Source of the DNA: Allium sativum
Lineage: Eukaryota; Streptophyta; Magnoliopsida; Asparagales; Amaryllidaceae
DNA length: 64,000 bases
NCBI GenBank assembly: GCA_030737875.1
Contig: CM060920.1
Coordinates: forward strand, 481,708,861 to 481,772,860
Direction of reading: 5' to 3'
The notes beneath the pieces were generated by a model that did no database searches, was not told the DNA's origin, and was given only the letters and a program-made list of their open reading frames with translations. The position numbers and the translations under genes are program-made. This document shows, piece after piece, positions 46,529 through 57,779 of the stretch (the first letter of the stretch is position 1; each line of letters opens with the position of its first letter).

Positions 46529-47579
46529 TGTAACAGCCCGCATTTTACGTATCAAAAGATCGTAAAATATGTTTATTTTATTCCATGAGTGTTGGATCAT
46601 TCTTATCTTTTAATATGTTGCTTATGGGGATGTGAGACATGTCCATAATTTTTACTAATTTTGTTTGTGACCGTTTTTCCCCTGTTAGTCTTGTACATGG
46701 CATAACTTTTGACTCAGGTCGAATAAGAGGGTGAGACCTGTGCCATTGGAAAGGAATTGATGATTGACTTTCCGTAGAGTGGTTACATTAAAGATTTGGC
46801 ACAGCGGTTTGGAAGAAATCGCTGTTTTAAGGTTTTTCAGTGGGTTGTTCAGGTTTGGAGAGCCTAATGGGCTGAATTATGGAGGCCAATTTGTGGGCTG
46901 GTGGAATCCTATAAATAGGGGGTGAGAGTGGAGGGAAAAGGTTTACTTTCCCATTCTCTCATTTGGAGGCATTGATCTCCCTCTTCCTCTAACACCTTTC
47001 CACCATTGAAAATCCAAATCAAAGGAGGGAAATCATAGATCTACACCATTGGAGCCTAGATCTACATCATTTCAAAAGCGAATTCATCGGATCGAGGAGT
47101 TTGGTTCAAATTGCTCGCTGTCCGGATTCATAATTCTATCATTTTAGCTTTTATTGGACAATCGGTGAGTGGATTACATCTCTCACGTGGATTCAATGAA
47201 GTGTATGAGTAGTAGATCATGTTTTTCATCAAATTCAAGTGTTTTTCCTTAGATCTATGCATTGGTAAGTTAATTTTTGTATAGATCACCCTATGATCCG
47301 ATTTAGCAAGTTTAGATAGGTAATTTCTATGATATTTCATACTAATGTGCAAGTTAGATACATGATTTTTGTTCATATGCATATTTGTGGTGATTTTGGG
47401 GAATTTGACATTATCATTGATAGAATCATCATATTGATGATATTGTTGACTTCATAACATGCTTGTAATCCTTTTTGATGAATTGGATGAGTTAGTTTCG
47501 TCGGATTTATCGTTTGGTGAAGTTTTGATCGAAATCGGAGTTAAATTGCAATTTGCAGGTTTTGGATCGGCCATAAGTG

Positions 47580-47860
47580 GGATCGGCCATAAGTTGGATT
47601 GGACAGAAGTTGGATCGGACAGAAATTGGATCGGGTAGATGTTGGATCGAACAGAAGTTGGATCGGGCAGACGTTGGATCGGATAGAAGTTGGATCACAC
47701 TTAAGTTGGATCGGACTGAAGTTGAACCGGACTGAAGTTGGATCGGACAGAAGTTGGATCGAACTGAAGTTGGTTCGGGCTGAAGTTGGATCGGACTTAA
47801 GTTGGATCAGACTGAAGTTGGATCAGACCAAAGTTGGATCGGCATAACTAGATTGGGCTA
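47580..47860. repeat. 16-bp minisatellite, about 17 units, 3' LTR
   Basis: Same unit as in the 5' LTR (TTGGATCGGACAGAAG), but about twice as many copies and more variants. LTRs are identical at insertion, so one array expanded or the other contracted since then. Confidence 0.88.
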
Positions 47861-48870
47861 TTCTGGTCAGCCATTTCTGGTCAGCCATTTTTGCCATTTC
47901 TGGTCGGCTATTTCTGGTCGAACACTTCTGGTGATGATGTGACTTCAAAGTAAATTCAATTGGGAAGTTAGGAAATGTTGAGAAGTGTTTATTTCTCATT
48001 GTATGCAACAAATGGGGAGACAACTCAAGGATATATTGAGTTCGTGTGAAGTGACAACTCTAAGGTGTTCTGAGAAAATTAATAGTCGTAATTGATAACG
48101 ACTAGAGAGACGAAGGTCGAGGAATTTTCGTCGTCGTAGGTTCTAGCGGACTCAAAGCAGAGGTACAATTGAAGACCAATTGTAGGTCGAGTGACTTGGG
48201 CGTCGTGTATGGCCTAGACACGTGTTGAGTATAACGTGTAGCATGTGTTGAGTATAACATGTGGAGTTTTGGTAGAACCGGGGCGTCGTATGTGGTCCTT
48301 GACAATTTACGGCAAATTGTTAGCCAGTCATACAATAGCGAAGTTTCCAAAGCAAGGTTGGAAGTGATAGCCAGAGTCAGTCATGGACGTTTGAATGCAT
48401 GTTGTGATCATGATTTAGTTGCTTTGTCATTTATGAATGGATGCTTTAAATGCCATGACTGAATTGTTATTCCTTTGGGTGTATGGATTGTAAAGGCTAT
48501 CACTGTCATGTAATGGAGAAGGAAATTGAGAGTTCTTCTCTTAAGCAGGGTAGATTAGTTGATTATTTACCCATTCACATGTACTTTATTGACGAAGTTT
48601 GTTAGTTGTTTTATCACTCATTATGACTGTTGTCTGACTCAAGGTTTTATGTTTCCTCTTATTACCTTGGGCTGTTCATCCAGTTGTGGATGGGCAGACT
48701 GAGTAACAGGTGGTAGGTATTGCTTTAGTGAGGACGACGATGCTGATCGATGGTGAGTAGAAGGCTCACGTACCAGTTCTATTACTATCTAGTATTTGTT
48801 TCCGCTGTCTGCTATTTCTTTGAGTGTTGTAGTGAGGCAAATTGTACAAACACTACTGTTGTTATCCACG

Positions 48871-48875
48871 TGTAT
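48871..48875. repeat. Target-site duplication TGTAT (left) of the solo LTR
   Basis: The uninterrupted sequence CCACGTGTATGGGAAATAC is visible at about 41568-41586 in the 5' LTR. The partner copy is at 51917-51921. Confidence 0.97.
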
Positions 48876-49197
48876 TGTAACACCCCAAATTTTAATGACA
48901 TTAAAAGAGGATAAATTAAATAATAATTAATTTAACGTTCAGAATTAGAGGGAACAGACTATGTTATTGCGTCCATCTCGAAATTCTGGTCAGAATGGAC
49001 ATTTGGTTTGCGTAAAACGGACACCGTATGAAAAAGTTATAAGGGTTCGAAGTTTGTTTACGCACAAGATAAATATAAATATAAATATAAATAAATAAAT
49101 AAATATATATATATAAAATAAATTCCAGAACCTTCAAAAACAATTCTTAAATCAAAATCGAGCCAAAGCGGGCTGAGCTGGAAAATTCCCGCTCGTG

Positions 49198-49295
49198 GGT
49201 GTCGACCCCTCCCAAGGGGTGTCGACATAGGTGTCGACCCCCCTATAAGGGTGTCGACATGGGCGTCGACCCCCCTATAGGGTTGTCGACCCCCC
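49198..49295. repeat. GTCGAC-rich minisatellite in the solo LTR
   Basis: Alternating GGTGTCGAC and GTCGACCCCCCTATA units are followed by a run of 14 C at about 49289-49302. It lies in the same position relative to the TATA box (49373) as the arrays at 2010 and 2785. Confidence 0.8.
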
Positions 49296-49372
49296 CCCCC
49301 CCGGACAGATTTGAGCAGAATTCGTTTTACGTACCTGGACTTGATTCCGGGTCTGGTTCACTGGTTCTAGGC

Positions 49373-49380
49373 TATAAATA
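49373..49380 (+). promoter_or_regulatory. TATA box of the solo LTR
   Basis: GGCTATAAATATGGTCCC lies about 500 bp into the LTR, just downstream of the GTCGAC array. Confidence 0.65.
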
Positions 49381-50380
49381 TGGTCCCATATTCTCTTATT
49401 TTCTCCATTAGAGATCGTAGAGGCCATATGCTGTCGGATTGCAAATTGAAACAGAATCAAAGTCTACTACAATCAGTTTAACTATTCAGAATTCAGATCT
49501 CTCTCTCTAAATTTTCTGAACCTAACGCTGTGAGTTCTAGTCACTTTTAGGTTTAAATGGATAAATGTGAATTATGATAGAGTACGAATTGGGTATATGT
49601 TGTGAATCATGAACTTATGCACGTTTATTATGTCATTATCCCTGGATCCAATATGATTATGGACATTCTGCTATGTTGACTATGTAGATCTTGGCTTGCA
49701 ACTATATTGTGGGAAATGCGAACTTGTTAATTTAGATCTAATCCTTTATGCTAATCACCTTTCACCTGTTATGTTGTAGTAATCACGATATGTTGTAAAC
49801 TTGACATGTGATGCCACCCTTTTAGATCTAATCATGCTACTATGTCACCCTAATTTTGTTAGACATCTAAATGATAAGTTTAGCCATGTTATATTGACTT
49901 TGACATTATAGTTGCCACAAGTTCATCAGCTCTGTGTTCACCCTGTTATGATGATTACATGTCCATTCACCTTGTTGTCATGCTTATGTCAAAACTGTGC
50001 TGAAACTATCACCTTTGTCACTCCCTTTTTATTGTTATGGCGAGGCTACTTTGTAGCCTCGATGACGCCAAAATACATGCGATCACGTTAGTTAGGAAAC
50101 GGGGAAAAAGATTATTTATAATTGGCATAATTTATATAATGATTATATAAGTTGAACATATAAGGGAAACATAGAAATAATCACCTATAATGACATAGGT
50201 AAATTTGGGTAAAAATGGCATAATTTGAATATGACCATTTATGGATATATAACTCAAATTATTGTTGCAAAATAGGTATTGACACATATAAAAGGAAAGA
50301 ATTAATTAATTGGTAAATTAATTAAAAATGGAATGTTAGTAAGTACAATTAGGAATTGTAATTGTACTTATGACACGAGG

Positions 50381-50571
50381 TTAGGTTACGTTAGTGGTGG
50401 AAGTCTGCCCGAACCTGACCGACATATCCAGCAGCCACTAATGTTGAACCTAATGTGGGAGGTCTAGTACGTAAATACGAATCGGGCTAAGACACGAGGT
50501 TAGGCCCAACTGTGGAATAAGACTGCCCGGACCCGACTGACATATCCAACATCCACATGTTGCAGGCCTAA
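50381..50571 (+). other. Paired hairpin modules (copies C9 and C10)
   Basis: C9 has outer stem TTAGGTT (50381-50387) with AACCTAA (50447-50453) and inner stem CGTTAGTGG (50389-50397) with CCACTAATG (50435-50443), one G-U. C10 has outer stem TTAGGCC (50500-50506) with GGCCTAA (50565-50571) and inner stem TGTGGA (50511-50516) with TCCACA (50552-50557), extended by AAC with GTT across a bulge. The apex again carries CTGCCCG ... CCGACATATCCA. Confidence 0.8.
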
Positions 50572-51916
50572 TGTGGGAGGTCTAATCCAGCATGAAACCA
50601 TAATTGGACATGGTAATATAATTGGACTACTTAACCTAATTTAATTCATAAATATTATATGACTATGAACTTAAGTTATGGTTATGTAAAACATGATTAG
50701 TAGTGGGTGGGTTAAGTAAATTAGAAGGGGTGGGTAATATATAGATATATAGGCCCACAAACTTAACCCAATAAGGTTATGTAATTAAAGACACCTGATG
50801 GTATACATAGCCAGTGGAAAATAGAATAAAGTTATGTAATTAAAGACACCCTTTATGGTAAGCATAACTGGTATAGGACTATGTAATTAAAGACACCTAG
50901 GGGTATACATAGTAAGTGAAAAACCTAGTGGGGATACAAGACAAAGGGGAGAGCTTGTATCATATTGTGTGGGACCCATTTCAATCAGTAACCCAGAGTA
51001 GGTATCAAATAAAGAACTCCGTACTAGGCGGAGATAAGGGCACGCTTACTGATTGATTGTAAGAGATCCAAACGGGACGGACGGTGTGGACAGCGCAGAC
51101 CGACCGCGGACATGTACGTCCATGGGCCGGGCAGAGGGGACTAAGACGACCGTGACACCAGTAGATATGGTTGTGCACCTATTGAGTTGCCACTTTAGGA
51201 AGTGATACCTCCTACTGTGGGGCCAACACATGGTATCTACGGAATAGGGACCCGATCGATTATGGTAGTGGTCATGGTACACTCAGACGTATACCCTAAG
51301 TCTACCAACTTATTGTGGAAGGGATCATCTAACTTTAGTTATACTAGTAATAGTGCAGAGTAGTCATTAGTGAAGTATGTGTACACCTTACCTTATCTGC
51401 CTTGTCACACCTGCCATTTATATAGTGACCTCTCTTACCCACTTTATGCCTGTCATGTTCACTTTTATTTATTTACTGGCTAAAAGTAACTAGACTCGCC
51501 AGACTTTATGTCTGACCCCTTTGTTTTTCCCTCTCTCTTCCGTTTCCCCTCAAGGTTCTCAGGGAGGAAACACCCAGGCTTAGTCAAGACTTGGATATTA
51601 TCTTGCTGGAAGCTACTTCAGGAGTATGGCTCAAGTTCAAGTCTTTATCTCTACTATGGTTATTGGGGAATAATGTTTTTCTTTAATACCTATGTACTCT
51701 GATGATGCAAGACAAGTATTTTGTTGTAATGGTTTTATGACTTATGGTATTGTGAACTACGATATTATGTTTTATGTTGAAATAAAATTTTGAAATTTTC
51801 ACTGCTATCTTTTTTATATCTGTCATGTAATTATTCTGTGTCTGTTTACCTACAACAGTTCACGAAACTTAATGCATTCCCTTAGTGAGTGACATTAACA
51901 GACGTGGGGTGTCACA

Positions 51917-51921
51917 TGTAT
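51917..51921. repeat. Target-site duplication TGTAT (right) of the solo LTR
   Basis: It is identical to 48871-48875, after which the element B LTR resumes with GGGAAATACTTTCTGG. Confidence 0.97.
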
Positions 51922-52134
51922 GGGAAATACTTTCTGGTTTTCATGAAAGTTTAGTGTTTTCTTCTTCACTATCACTACCTATTGTATATGTTCTATTATA
52001 TTTTATCCTTGCGCTGTGAGTTTACAACAAGTTCCACTTGTATTACCTACTATGATGATCGTCCATCGCTGCCGTGCACCCCTTTCAGCGCATTATTCTT
52101 CTTGTTTAGTGCAGGGGTTAGGGCGGTCGTCACA

Positions 52135-53449
52135 CCGCGACCTCGCTAACAACTGAGAACATGGCCTTGAAAAGGGATAAAGCTGACCTAGAAAAAGTAA
52201 ATGCTGAATTGGAGAAGGACAATGAGCAGGTATCCCAGCTTCAAAAAGACAACGAGGCTCTGAGGGAGGAGAATGAGAGGTTGAGAGCTGAGAATGCAGG
52301 AACTCAGAAGCTTCAGGATGAGGTCGATTAGTTGAGAAGGCAACTAGAGGTGGCAAGAAAGGAAAAGGAGGATGTCAAGGCCAGCAATAAGGATGTATTG
52401 AGTTTGGTGGACGGGCTAAAGTCTGAGCATCTGAGGGAGGTGGAGAACTTGAGTTAGGATATCGGGGATGCGGAGGTTCGGGTGGAGGCATCCTTAGAGG
52501 AACATATTTGAAATATGTACATCAAATTTCTAAGGTCCCATGGACTATCATGGATTGAGGATTACTCTCGAGTGTTGGCCCAAACATAGGAGTGACTGGT
52601 GCCATATGAGGCTTGGCTACGTTAGGTGGACATGGGAACTTTAATCGAGCACCAGTTGATGACATAGCTCCTAAACGATGAGGAACATGAGAAACTGGAG
52701 GAAGGGAGGAGACTGTTAGAGGAGGAAGTAGAAAGGGAGAGACTAGCGAAGTGCGCCGCAGAAAAAGGGAAGTTTGTGCCCATGAAGAACGTGGTTGTGG
52801 CCGAGACATTTGCAGAGGGAAGATCTTATTGTCCACTGGTTCCTGAATTTGCCATAACCAGCGATCCCACTGCCCCGGTTGGAGTCTCAACTGAGTATTA
52901 CCCTAGCATCCGAGACTGGGAGTGACCAGACCCACTTTGACTGCTACGACGAGCACACTCTCCATCATACTCATACCATCCCTGTCCAGAGGTAAATTTT
53001 GTTTATAGAGAATTCCCGAAGATGATGTGATTACTGAATTCATGGACTAAAAGGTTATGTTTTTATTGTGCATCCCTTCCTAGAACTGCTATGACACTGG
53101 GCTTTGCCCCCATGCTTCTCCAAACGATGGACCCCGATATAGGACTGCAAGGGACACAGTTCGGAAAGGGAGGTGGTCTGGTGGACACTTTCTCAGACGT
53201 TGAGCTGGGATCCAGTATTTACAAGGGCCTTATAGAGGAAGGAGAGGTGGTGGATGGCCAGAGTGCTCATGTGATGGATCCAGTGGAGGCCGACGTGTGC
53301 TCGATGAAAGCCATAGTGGAGCCTAAAAGGCCCAGATTATGGCTAAATCTGAAGAACAGGAAGTGAAGAGGAGGCAGGACAAGGCCTCAAGGGAAGAGGT
53401 TCAAGCGAAGGCTTGGCAGGATGCCGAGGAGAGGGCTGCTGCAGATGAG
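52135..53449 (+). pseudogene. Antisense ORF of the Tat element, segment 3 (coiled-coil region)
   Basis: From 52140 the frame continues from segment 2 and encodes a strongly charged helical stretch (TTENMALKRDKADLEKVNAE, later LRRQLEVARKEKEDVKAS) with heptad-like leucines over about 100 residues, typical of a coiled coil. Stops occur at about 52329, 52456 and 52510. Past 52500 the frame is patchy. A 91-codon open piece (53091-53366) may be an exon: a possible intron with GTAAAT at 52992 and TTCCTAG ending at 53083 precedes it, weakly supported. The final part (53342-53449) is AKSEEQEVKRRQDKASREEV and on to AAADE. It ends at the copia insertion, with codons resuming at 59746. Confidence 0.65.
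53445..53449. repeat. Probable target-site duplication ATGAG (left) of the copia element
   Basis: ATGAG precedes the LTR start at 53450. The partner AGGAG (59741-59745) differs at one base. The antisense ORF frame is restored across this pair (A-D-E then K-R-K-A). Confidence 0.65.
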
Positions 53450-54537
53450 TGAAAAGAAGTCGATGTGTAACTTAAAGGATCTATATGGATATTGCGGAAA
53501 TGTACGTGATATGCTAGCTAAATAATATGCAATAGTTATGCAAATAGAATCTAAGTTACTGAGATATATAAACAAAGAAAATGCAGAAAAATAAAGTAAA
53601 AGAGACACCCGGAGTTTTTGTACTGGTTCGGAATTCCCGCCCTACATCCAGTCCCAAAGCTCCTCTTCGGAATTCACTAACAATGCCCTCTCTTAACCCG
53701 GAGGAATAGGTCAGTACACCCGAGCCCCAACAAGGATGCCTCTCGCCTGAGCAACTACACAGGTCTTCAACAATTACAAAGAGTATGACTTCTGATTTAT
53801 GTTCTTAAATCAACACAGATAGCCAATAGTTTAAGTACAACCTTCCTATAATCTGATCCTTGAGCATATACTTTGAATGCAAAGATTTAAGGAAGAATAT
53901 TGCTTGTTGAATCAAATGATATTGAATTGATTCACGGATTCAACAAGTATTTGAATTAGATAGCTTTTAATTACAAAGAATGTAAATGGAGAGAACAGAA
54001 TGATGATCAGAAAAATCGGTAATATTCAGAAAGATTAAGTGGTTGTAAAACATGATTAAACTTGTTTATATAATAGTATAAGAGTAGCAATCCTTCATGA
54101 ATAGTTTCCATAAAAAGTTATGTCCATTTCCTTTGATTAATGAAGAGGAATCTCTTCATGAAGAATGGTGACTCTTCAGAAAATAGTTTTGGGTCAAATC
54201 AGTCAACTGGTTAAAAATCATCAGTTGACCGGTAGATTTAAATTATTTATATAAAACTTTTAAAACTAGCCGTTATGTGCAAAAACAGCTTGACCAGTCG
54301 ATTGGTCCATTTCCTACCAGTCGACTGGTAGGCCAGTTTCTGCACATGTCTAGCTTTTCAAGGTTTTTAATTATATATATAACTTTAATTGGCACATTCG
54401 TGTATGCTTGAGGATAGATTTTAACACAATTCTAACACGACTTAGTGTATATATATATATATATAACCTTATCTTTATGATTTGATTCCCATAGTAGCTT
54501 CATTCATTGGCATCAATCAAAATCTTATTATTCAACA
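53450..54537 (-). repeat. Left LTR (3' LTR in element sense) of the copia element
   Basis: It begins TGAAAAGAAGTCGATGTG and ends TTATTCAACA, followed by the PPT. The TATATAAACAAG-type sequence on minus (about 54062-54073) is a candidate TATA box. CAGTCGACTGGT palindromic words cluster at 54200-54335. Confidence 0.85.
54200..54335. repeat. CAGTCGACTGGT-type palindromic words in the copia LTR
   Basis: CAGTCAACTGGTTA, CAGTTGACCGGTAG, CAGTCGATTGGTCC and CAGTCGACTGGTAGG lie within 135 bp. The right LTR has the matching set at about 59400-59535. Confidence 0.75.
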
Positions 54538-54552
54538 TACTCCCTCTTTTTG
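54538..54552 (-). other. Polypurine tract of the copia element
   Basis: Minus strand CAAAAAGAGGGAGTA directly precedes the LTR start TGTTGAATAA. Confidence 0.75.
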
Positions 54553-54830
54553 TTTGATGACAACACTTTGGATTTTCTCCCCCTGAATGTATAGCTCTCC
54601 CTGAATTTCTTCATAAATTTGTTAGTCATAATTTTATAACCTTACCATTTGATTCCTGCATTCACAAATGTAAGCACAATTTTCCAATAGTATGGAAAAT
54701 ATAAGAGTATAATAGCATGGAAACATAAAAATAGTATAATCATGGATAGCATGAGAGATATTACTCCCCCTTTGTCATCGATTAACAAGATAGTAAGACA
54801 TTATAAGCACATGATAATCGAAGAACCTTT

Positions 54831-55415
54831 TTAGAGATCTTTGAATGATACAATTCCTAGTTCTCGTCGGAGTTTAATGAAAGAATTCTCTAAAAGGGGT
54901 TTAGTAAAGATATTTGCAATTTGATTTTCTGAGTTAACAAATTCTAAATTAATTGTTAGTTTTTCAATATTATCTCTCAAGAATTGATATCTGATGTCAA
55001 TGTGTTTAGTTCTGGAATGGTTTATCGGATTCTTAGATAAATTTATTGCGCTTGTGTTGTCACAATAGATTATAGAATTTGACAAAGTTACATTGAAATC
55101 TTTTAGTGTTTGCTGCATATATAATACCTGCGCACAAGCTAGTGTAGCAGATATGTATTCAGCTTCACATGTTGATAATGAAACACAATTTTTCTTCTTT
55201 ATAAACCAATAAATAAGTGATTTACCAATAAAGTGACATGTTCTACTTGTACTCTTACGTTCCATTTGTGATCCTCCACAATCAGCATCGCTATATGAAA
55301 CTAATTCAAAGGAACATTCTTTTGGATAGAACAGTCCAAATTCTTTGGTACTACTTAAATATCGTAATATTCGTTTAGCTACTCTTAAATGTGATTATTT
55401 TGGGTTAGCTTGAAA
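54831..55415 (-). pseudogene. Copia RNase H
   Basis: The open 144-codon piece 54831-55265 has SLSTCEAEYISATLACAQVL, the sequence YCDNTSAINLSKNP and the ending HIDIRYQFLRD ... TKPL, all standard for the C-terminal RNase H of copia polyproteins. The upstream link to RT (55266-55415) contains breaks. The enzyme would degrade the RNA strand during reverse transcription. This is the best preserved part of the element. Confidence 0.88.
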
Positions 55416-56452
55416 TCAGGCGCATAAGCAAACACTCATCTTAATATCCGTTCTACTTGCTGTTAAATACAAAAGTGAACCTATCATGCTTCGATTTAAC
55501 TTTTGATCAACATTTTTGCAATTTTTATCTTTATTTAAATGTGTCGGTGTACTCATTGGTGTAGGTTTACTTGATGTGTCTTCCATTCCCAAACATTTTA
55601 TTAAATTAATACAATATTTTTCTTGATTAATGAAAATTCCATCAGATAATTGCTTGATTTGCAAACCCAAAAAGTAGGATAGTTCTTCCATGTGTGACAT
55701 TTCAAATTCATTGTTCATTATTTTTGAAATTCTAGACATAATTGATCATCTGTAGATCCAAAAATAATGTCATCTACATATATTTAAACTATTAGAATAT
55801 CTTTATGGTCTTTCTTGATAAAAAGTGTTTGATCAACCTTTCCAATTTGAAATCCTGAATCTAACAAGTATGTTTTGAGACGTTCATACCATGCACGAGG
55901 TGCTTGTTTCAGACCATATAATGCCTTTTTCAGTTTATAAACATGATCAAGATATTTTTCATGAGCGAATAGTGGAGGTTGTTTAACATATACTCGTTCT
56001 TTAATGTACCCATTTAAGAAAGCACTTTAACGTCCATCTGGTATAATTTAAAGTAATGATGACAAGCGTATGCTAATAATATTCGAAATTGCTTCTAATC
56101 GTGCAATTGGAGCAAAGATCTCTTCATAATCTATGCCTTCTTCTTGATTGTAAGCTTGTGCAACAAGTCTAGCTTTATTTCTAGTGATATTTCCTAATTA
56201 ATTTGCTTTATTTTTGTAAACCCATTTTGTTCCAATAACAGTTTGATCACTTGGTCTTGGAACTAGTTCCCAGACTTCACTACATTCAAACTGGTTTAAT
56301 TCTTCTTGCATGGCAGTTATCCAATTTTCATCTATTGATGCTTCTTTAGGATTTTGGGGTTCGATATTTGACAAGAAATCTACATTACTTACCAAATTAA
56401 GTTGACCTCTTGTTCTAACGTTTGAAGTTATTTCCCCAATAATATTTTGCAT
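55416..56452 (-). pseudogene. Copia reverse transcriptase (broken)
   Basis: It starts near 56452 with ENWITAMQEELNQFECSEVW and TVIGTKWVYKNK. The middle part is frameshifted and shows several stops. The active site IYVDDIIFGST is readable at about 55748-55780 with a stop just before it. The C-terminal third is open (55416-55739) with MEELSYFLGLQIKQ and RSMIGSLLYLTASRTDI. A stop where Gln is expected before the YVDD box fits C-to-T decay. Confidence 0.85.
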
Positions 56453-56644
56453 TGGATGGTCTCGTAAAATTCGTGGTGGAGATCTGACTTCATTAATAGG
56501 AATATTTTGATTATTAATATTATCTTGAGTATCTGCAGTATTATTCTCTGTGTTGTTATGAACAATGTTTTCATCTTCTCTATATATTATTAAATCATCA
56601 TCGAAAGAAGAGTTATTTATTGTAATATCTGTTTTTAAAGAATT

Positions 56645-57779
56645 TTAAATAAAATTTTCGTCAAACGAAACATGAAGTGATTCTTCTATTTTACTAGTTC
56701 TTTTATTGAAAATACGATAAGCCTTGCTTCGTTCAGAATATCCTAAGAATATTCCTACGTCAGATTTTGAATCAAATTTTCCAAATTGATCTTTTGTATT
56801 TAAAATAAAACATTTTGATCCAAAAACTTTAAAATAAGATATATTTGGTTTTCTACCAGTAAAAAGCTCGTATGGGGTATTTTTAGTAAGAGGTCGAATG
56901 GAAACACGGTTCAAAACATAACAAGTTGTTGCAACTTCTTCAGCCTAAAAATGTTTTTGTAGTGTATTTCCATTTAATAATGTTCTCGCACATTCTTGTA
57001 AAGTTCTATTCTTACGTTCTACAACTTTATTTTATTTTGGAGTTCTAGGAAATGAAAAATTATGAAAAATTCCTTTCTTTTGACAAAATAAATCAAATTT
57101 CTCATTTTCAAATTCTCCTTCATGACCAGATCGTATGTTCTTTATTTTTAAATTAGTTAGATTTTGAATTTGTTTGACGAAATTCTTAAAAATATCAAAA
57201 GTATCGCTTTTATTCTTTAAAAACATAGTTCAAGTGTATCTTGAAAAATCATCAACAATTACAAACACATATCTACTATGATTTATAGACTGAACTTGAG
57301 TTGGTCCAAATAAATCCATGTGTAGTAACTCAAGTGGTTGTAAGGTTGATATAACCTTTTTAGATTTAAAAGAGGATTTTTTTTTAACTTTTCGAGTTGA
57401 CAAGCATCGCATAAATTTCAGTTTTGAATTTTATTATGGGTAATCCTCTTACAAGATCATTTTTAGATAACTTTTTTATTGTTTTAAAGTTAATATGACA
57501 AAAACGTTTGTGCCATAACCAAGGATCATTATCTTTGGCTAATAAACACATGCTCAGATTATTATTAATTGCCATATTTGAAATATAAATTTTTTTGTCT
57601 TGATTTCCTTCAAAAATAAGATTTTGATTTGAATCAAATATACTACATTTATTTTCAGAAAATGTTATTTTAAAAACTTTATCACACAATTGACTTATAC
57701 TTAATAAATTGTGTTTTAAATTCTTAACTAATAAAACATCCGAAATAAGAGGTGAATTAGATATACAATAATTGCTCAC
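56645..57779 (-). pseudogene. Copia pre-integrase and integrase domains (broken)
   Basis: The pre-integrase region (57384-57779) has WLWHKRFCHINFKTIKKLSK and DLVRGLP. The integrase begins with LELLHMDLFGPTQV and has FVIVDDFSRYT. The second catalytic Asp is replaced: IRSGHEGEFEN is read where IRSDHGGEF is usual. VVERKNRTLQE supplies the Glu after a stop. The C-terminal piece 56645-56914 has TPYELFTGRKPNISYFKVFG and GIFLGYSERSKAYRIFN. It would join element DNA to the target, but it is inactive here. Confidence 0.87.

Larger units (their letters stand above)
48876..51916 (+). mobile_element. Solo LTR of the Tekay-like family, 3041 bp
   Basis: It runs from TGTAACACCCCAAA to GGGGTGTCACA and is flanked by TGTAT on both sides, with no internal region and no second LTR. 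That is the usual product of recombination between the two LTRs of one element. It belongs to the family of the LTRs at 1-2348, 2581-5987 and 29585-37570, sharing the CATTGCGT/TATTGCGT-CATCTCG region, GTCGAC array, TATA box and paired hairpins, but is clearly diverged. Other content: T/A-rich unique sequence, CTATGTAATTAAAGACACC repeats at about 50770-50900. Confidence 0.95.
39400..52134 (+). mobile_element. Element B: full-length, decayed Tekay/Del-like Ty3/gypsy chromovirus
   Basis: The order is 5' LTR (39400-41790), PBS (41793), gag, protease, RT, RNase H, integrase and chromodomain-like tail (41978-46327), PPT (46517-46528), and 3' LTR (46529-52134, split by a solo LTR at 48876-51916). 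The element without the solo LTR is about 9.7 kb. The gag-pro-pol order with integrase last and a C-terminal chromodomain-like tail, plus the CGGGGGCGAAATT signature before the PPT, fits Tekay/Del. By eye the LTRs differ by several percent. It interrupts the antisense ORF of the Tat element at a CTGCG site. Confidence 0.92.
46529..52134 (+). repeat. 3' LTR of element B, interrupted by a solo LTR
   Basis: It starts TGTAACAGCCCGC. It is continuous to 48875, interrupted by 48876-51916 plus the duplicated TGTAT, then resumes to CGGTCGTCACA at 52134. The rejoined length is about 2560 bp against 2391 bp for the 5' LTR. The surplus is almost all in the 16-bp array at 47580-47860. TATA box at 46910-46917. 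Confidence 0.92.

Noticed and set aside
52093..52890. Minus-strand frames of 87 and 122 codons
   Set aside because: They are antisense to the coiled-coil coding segment and show no domain.
52992..53083. Second intron in the antisense ORF (GTAAAT ... TTCCTAG)
   Set aside because: The flanking frames contain stops, and removal does not clearly restore a reading frame; kept only as a possibility in the segment 3 entry.
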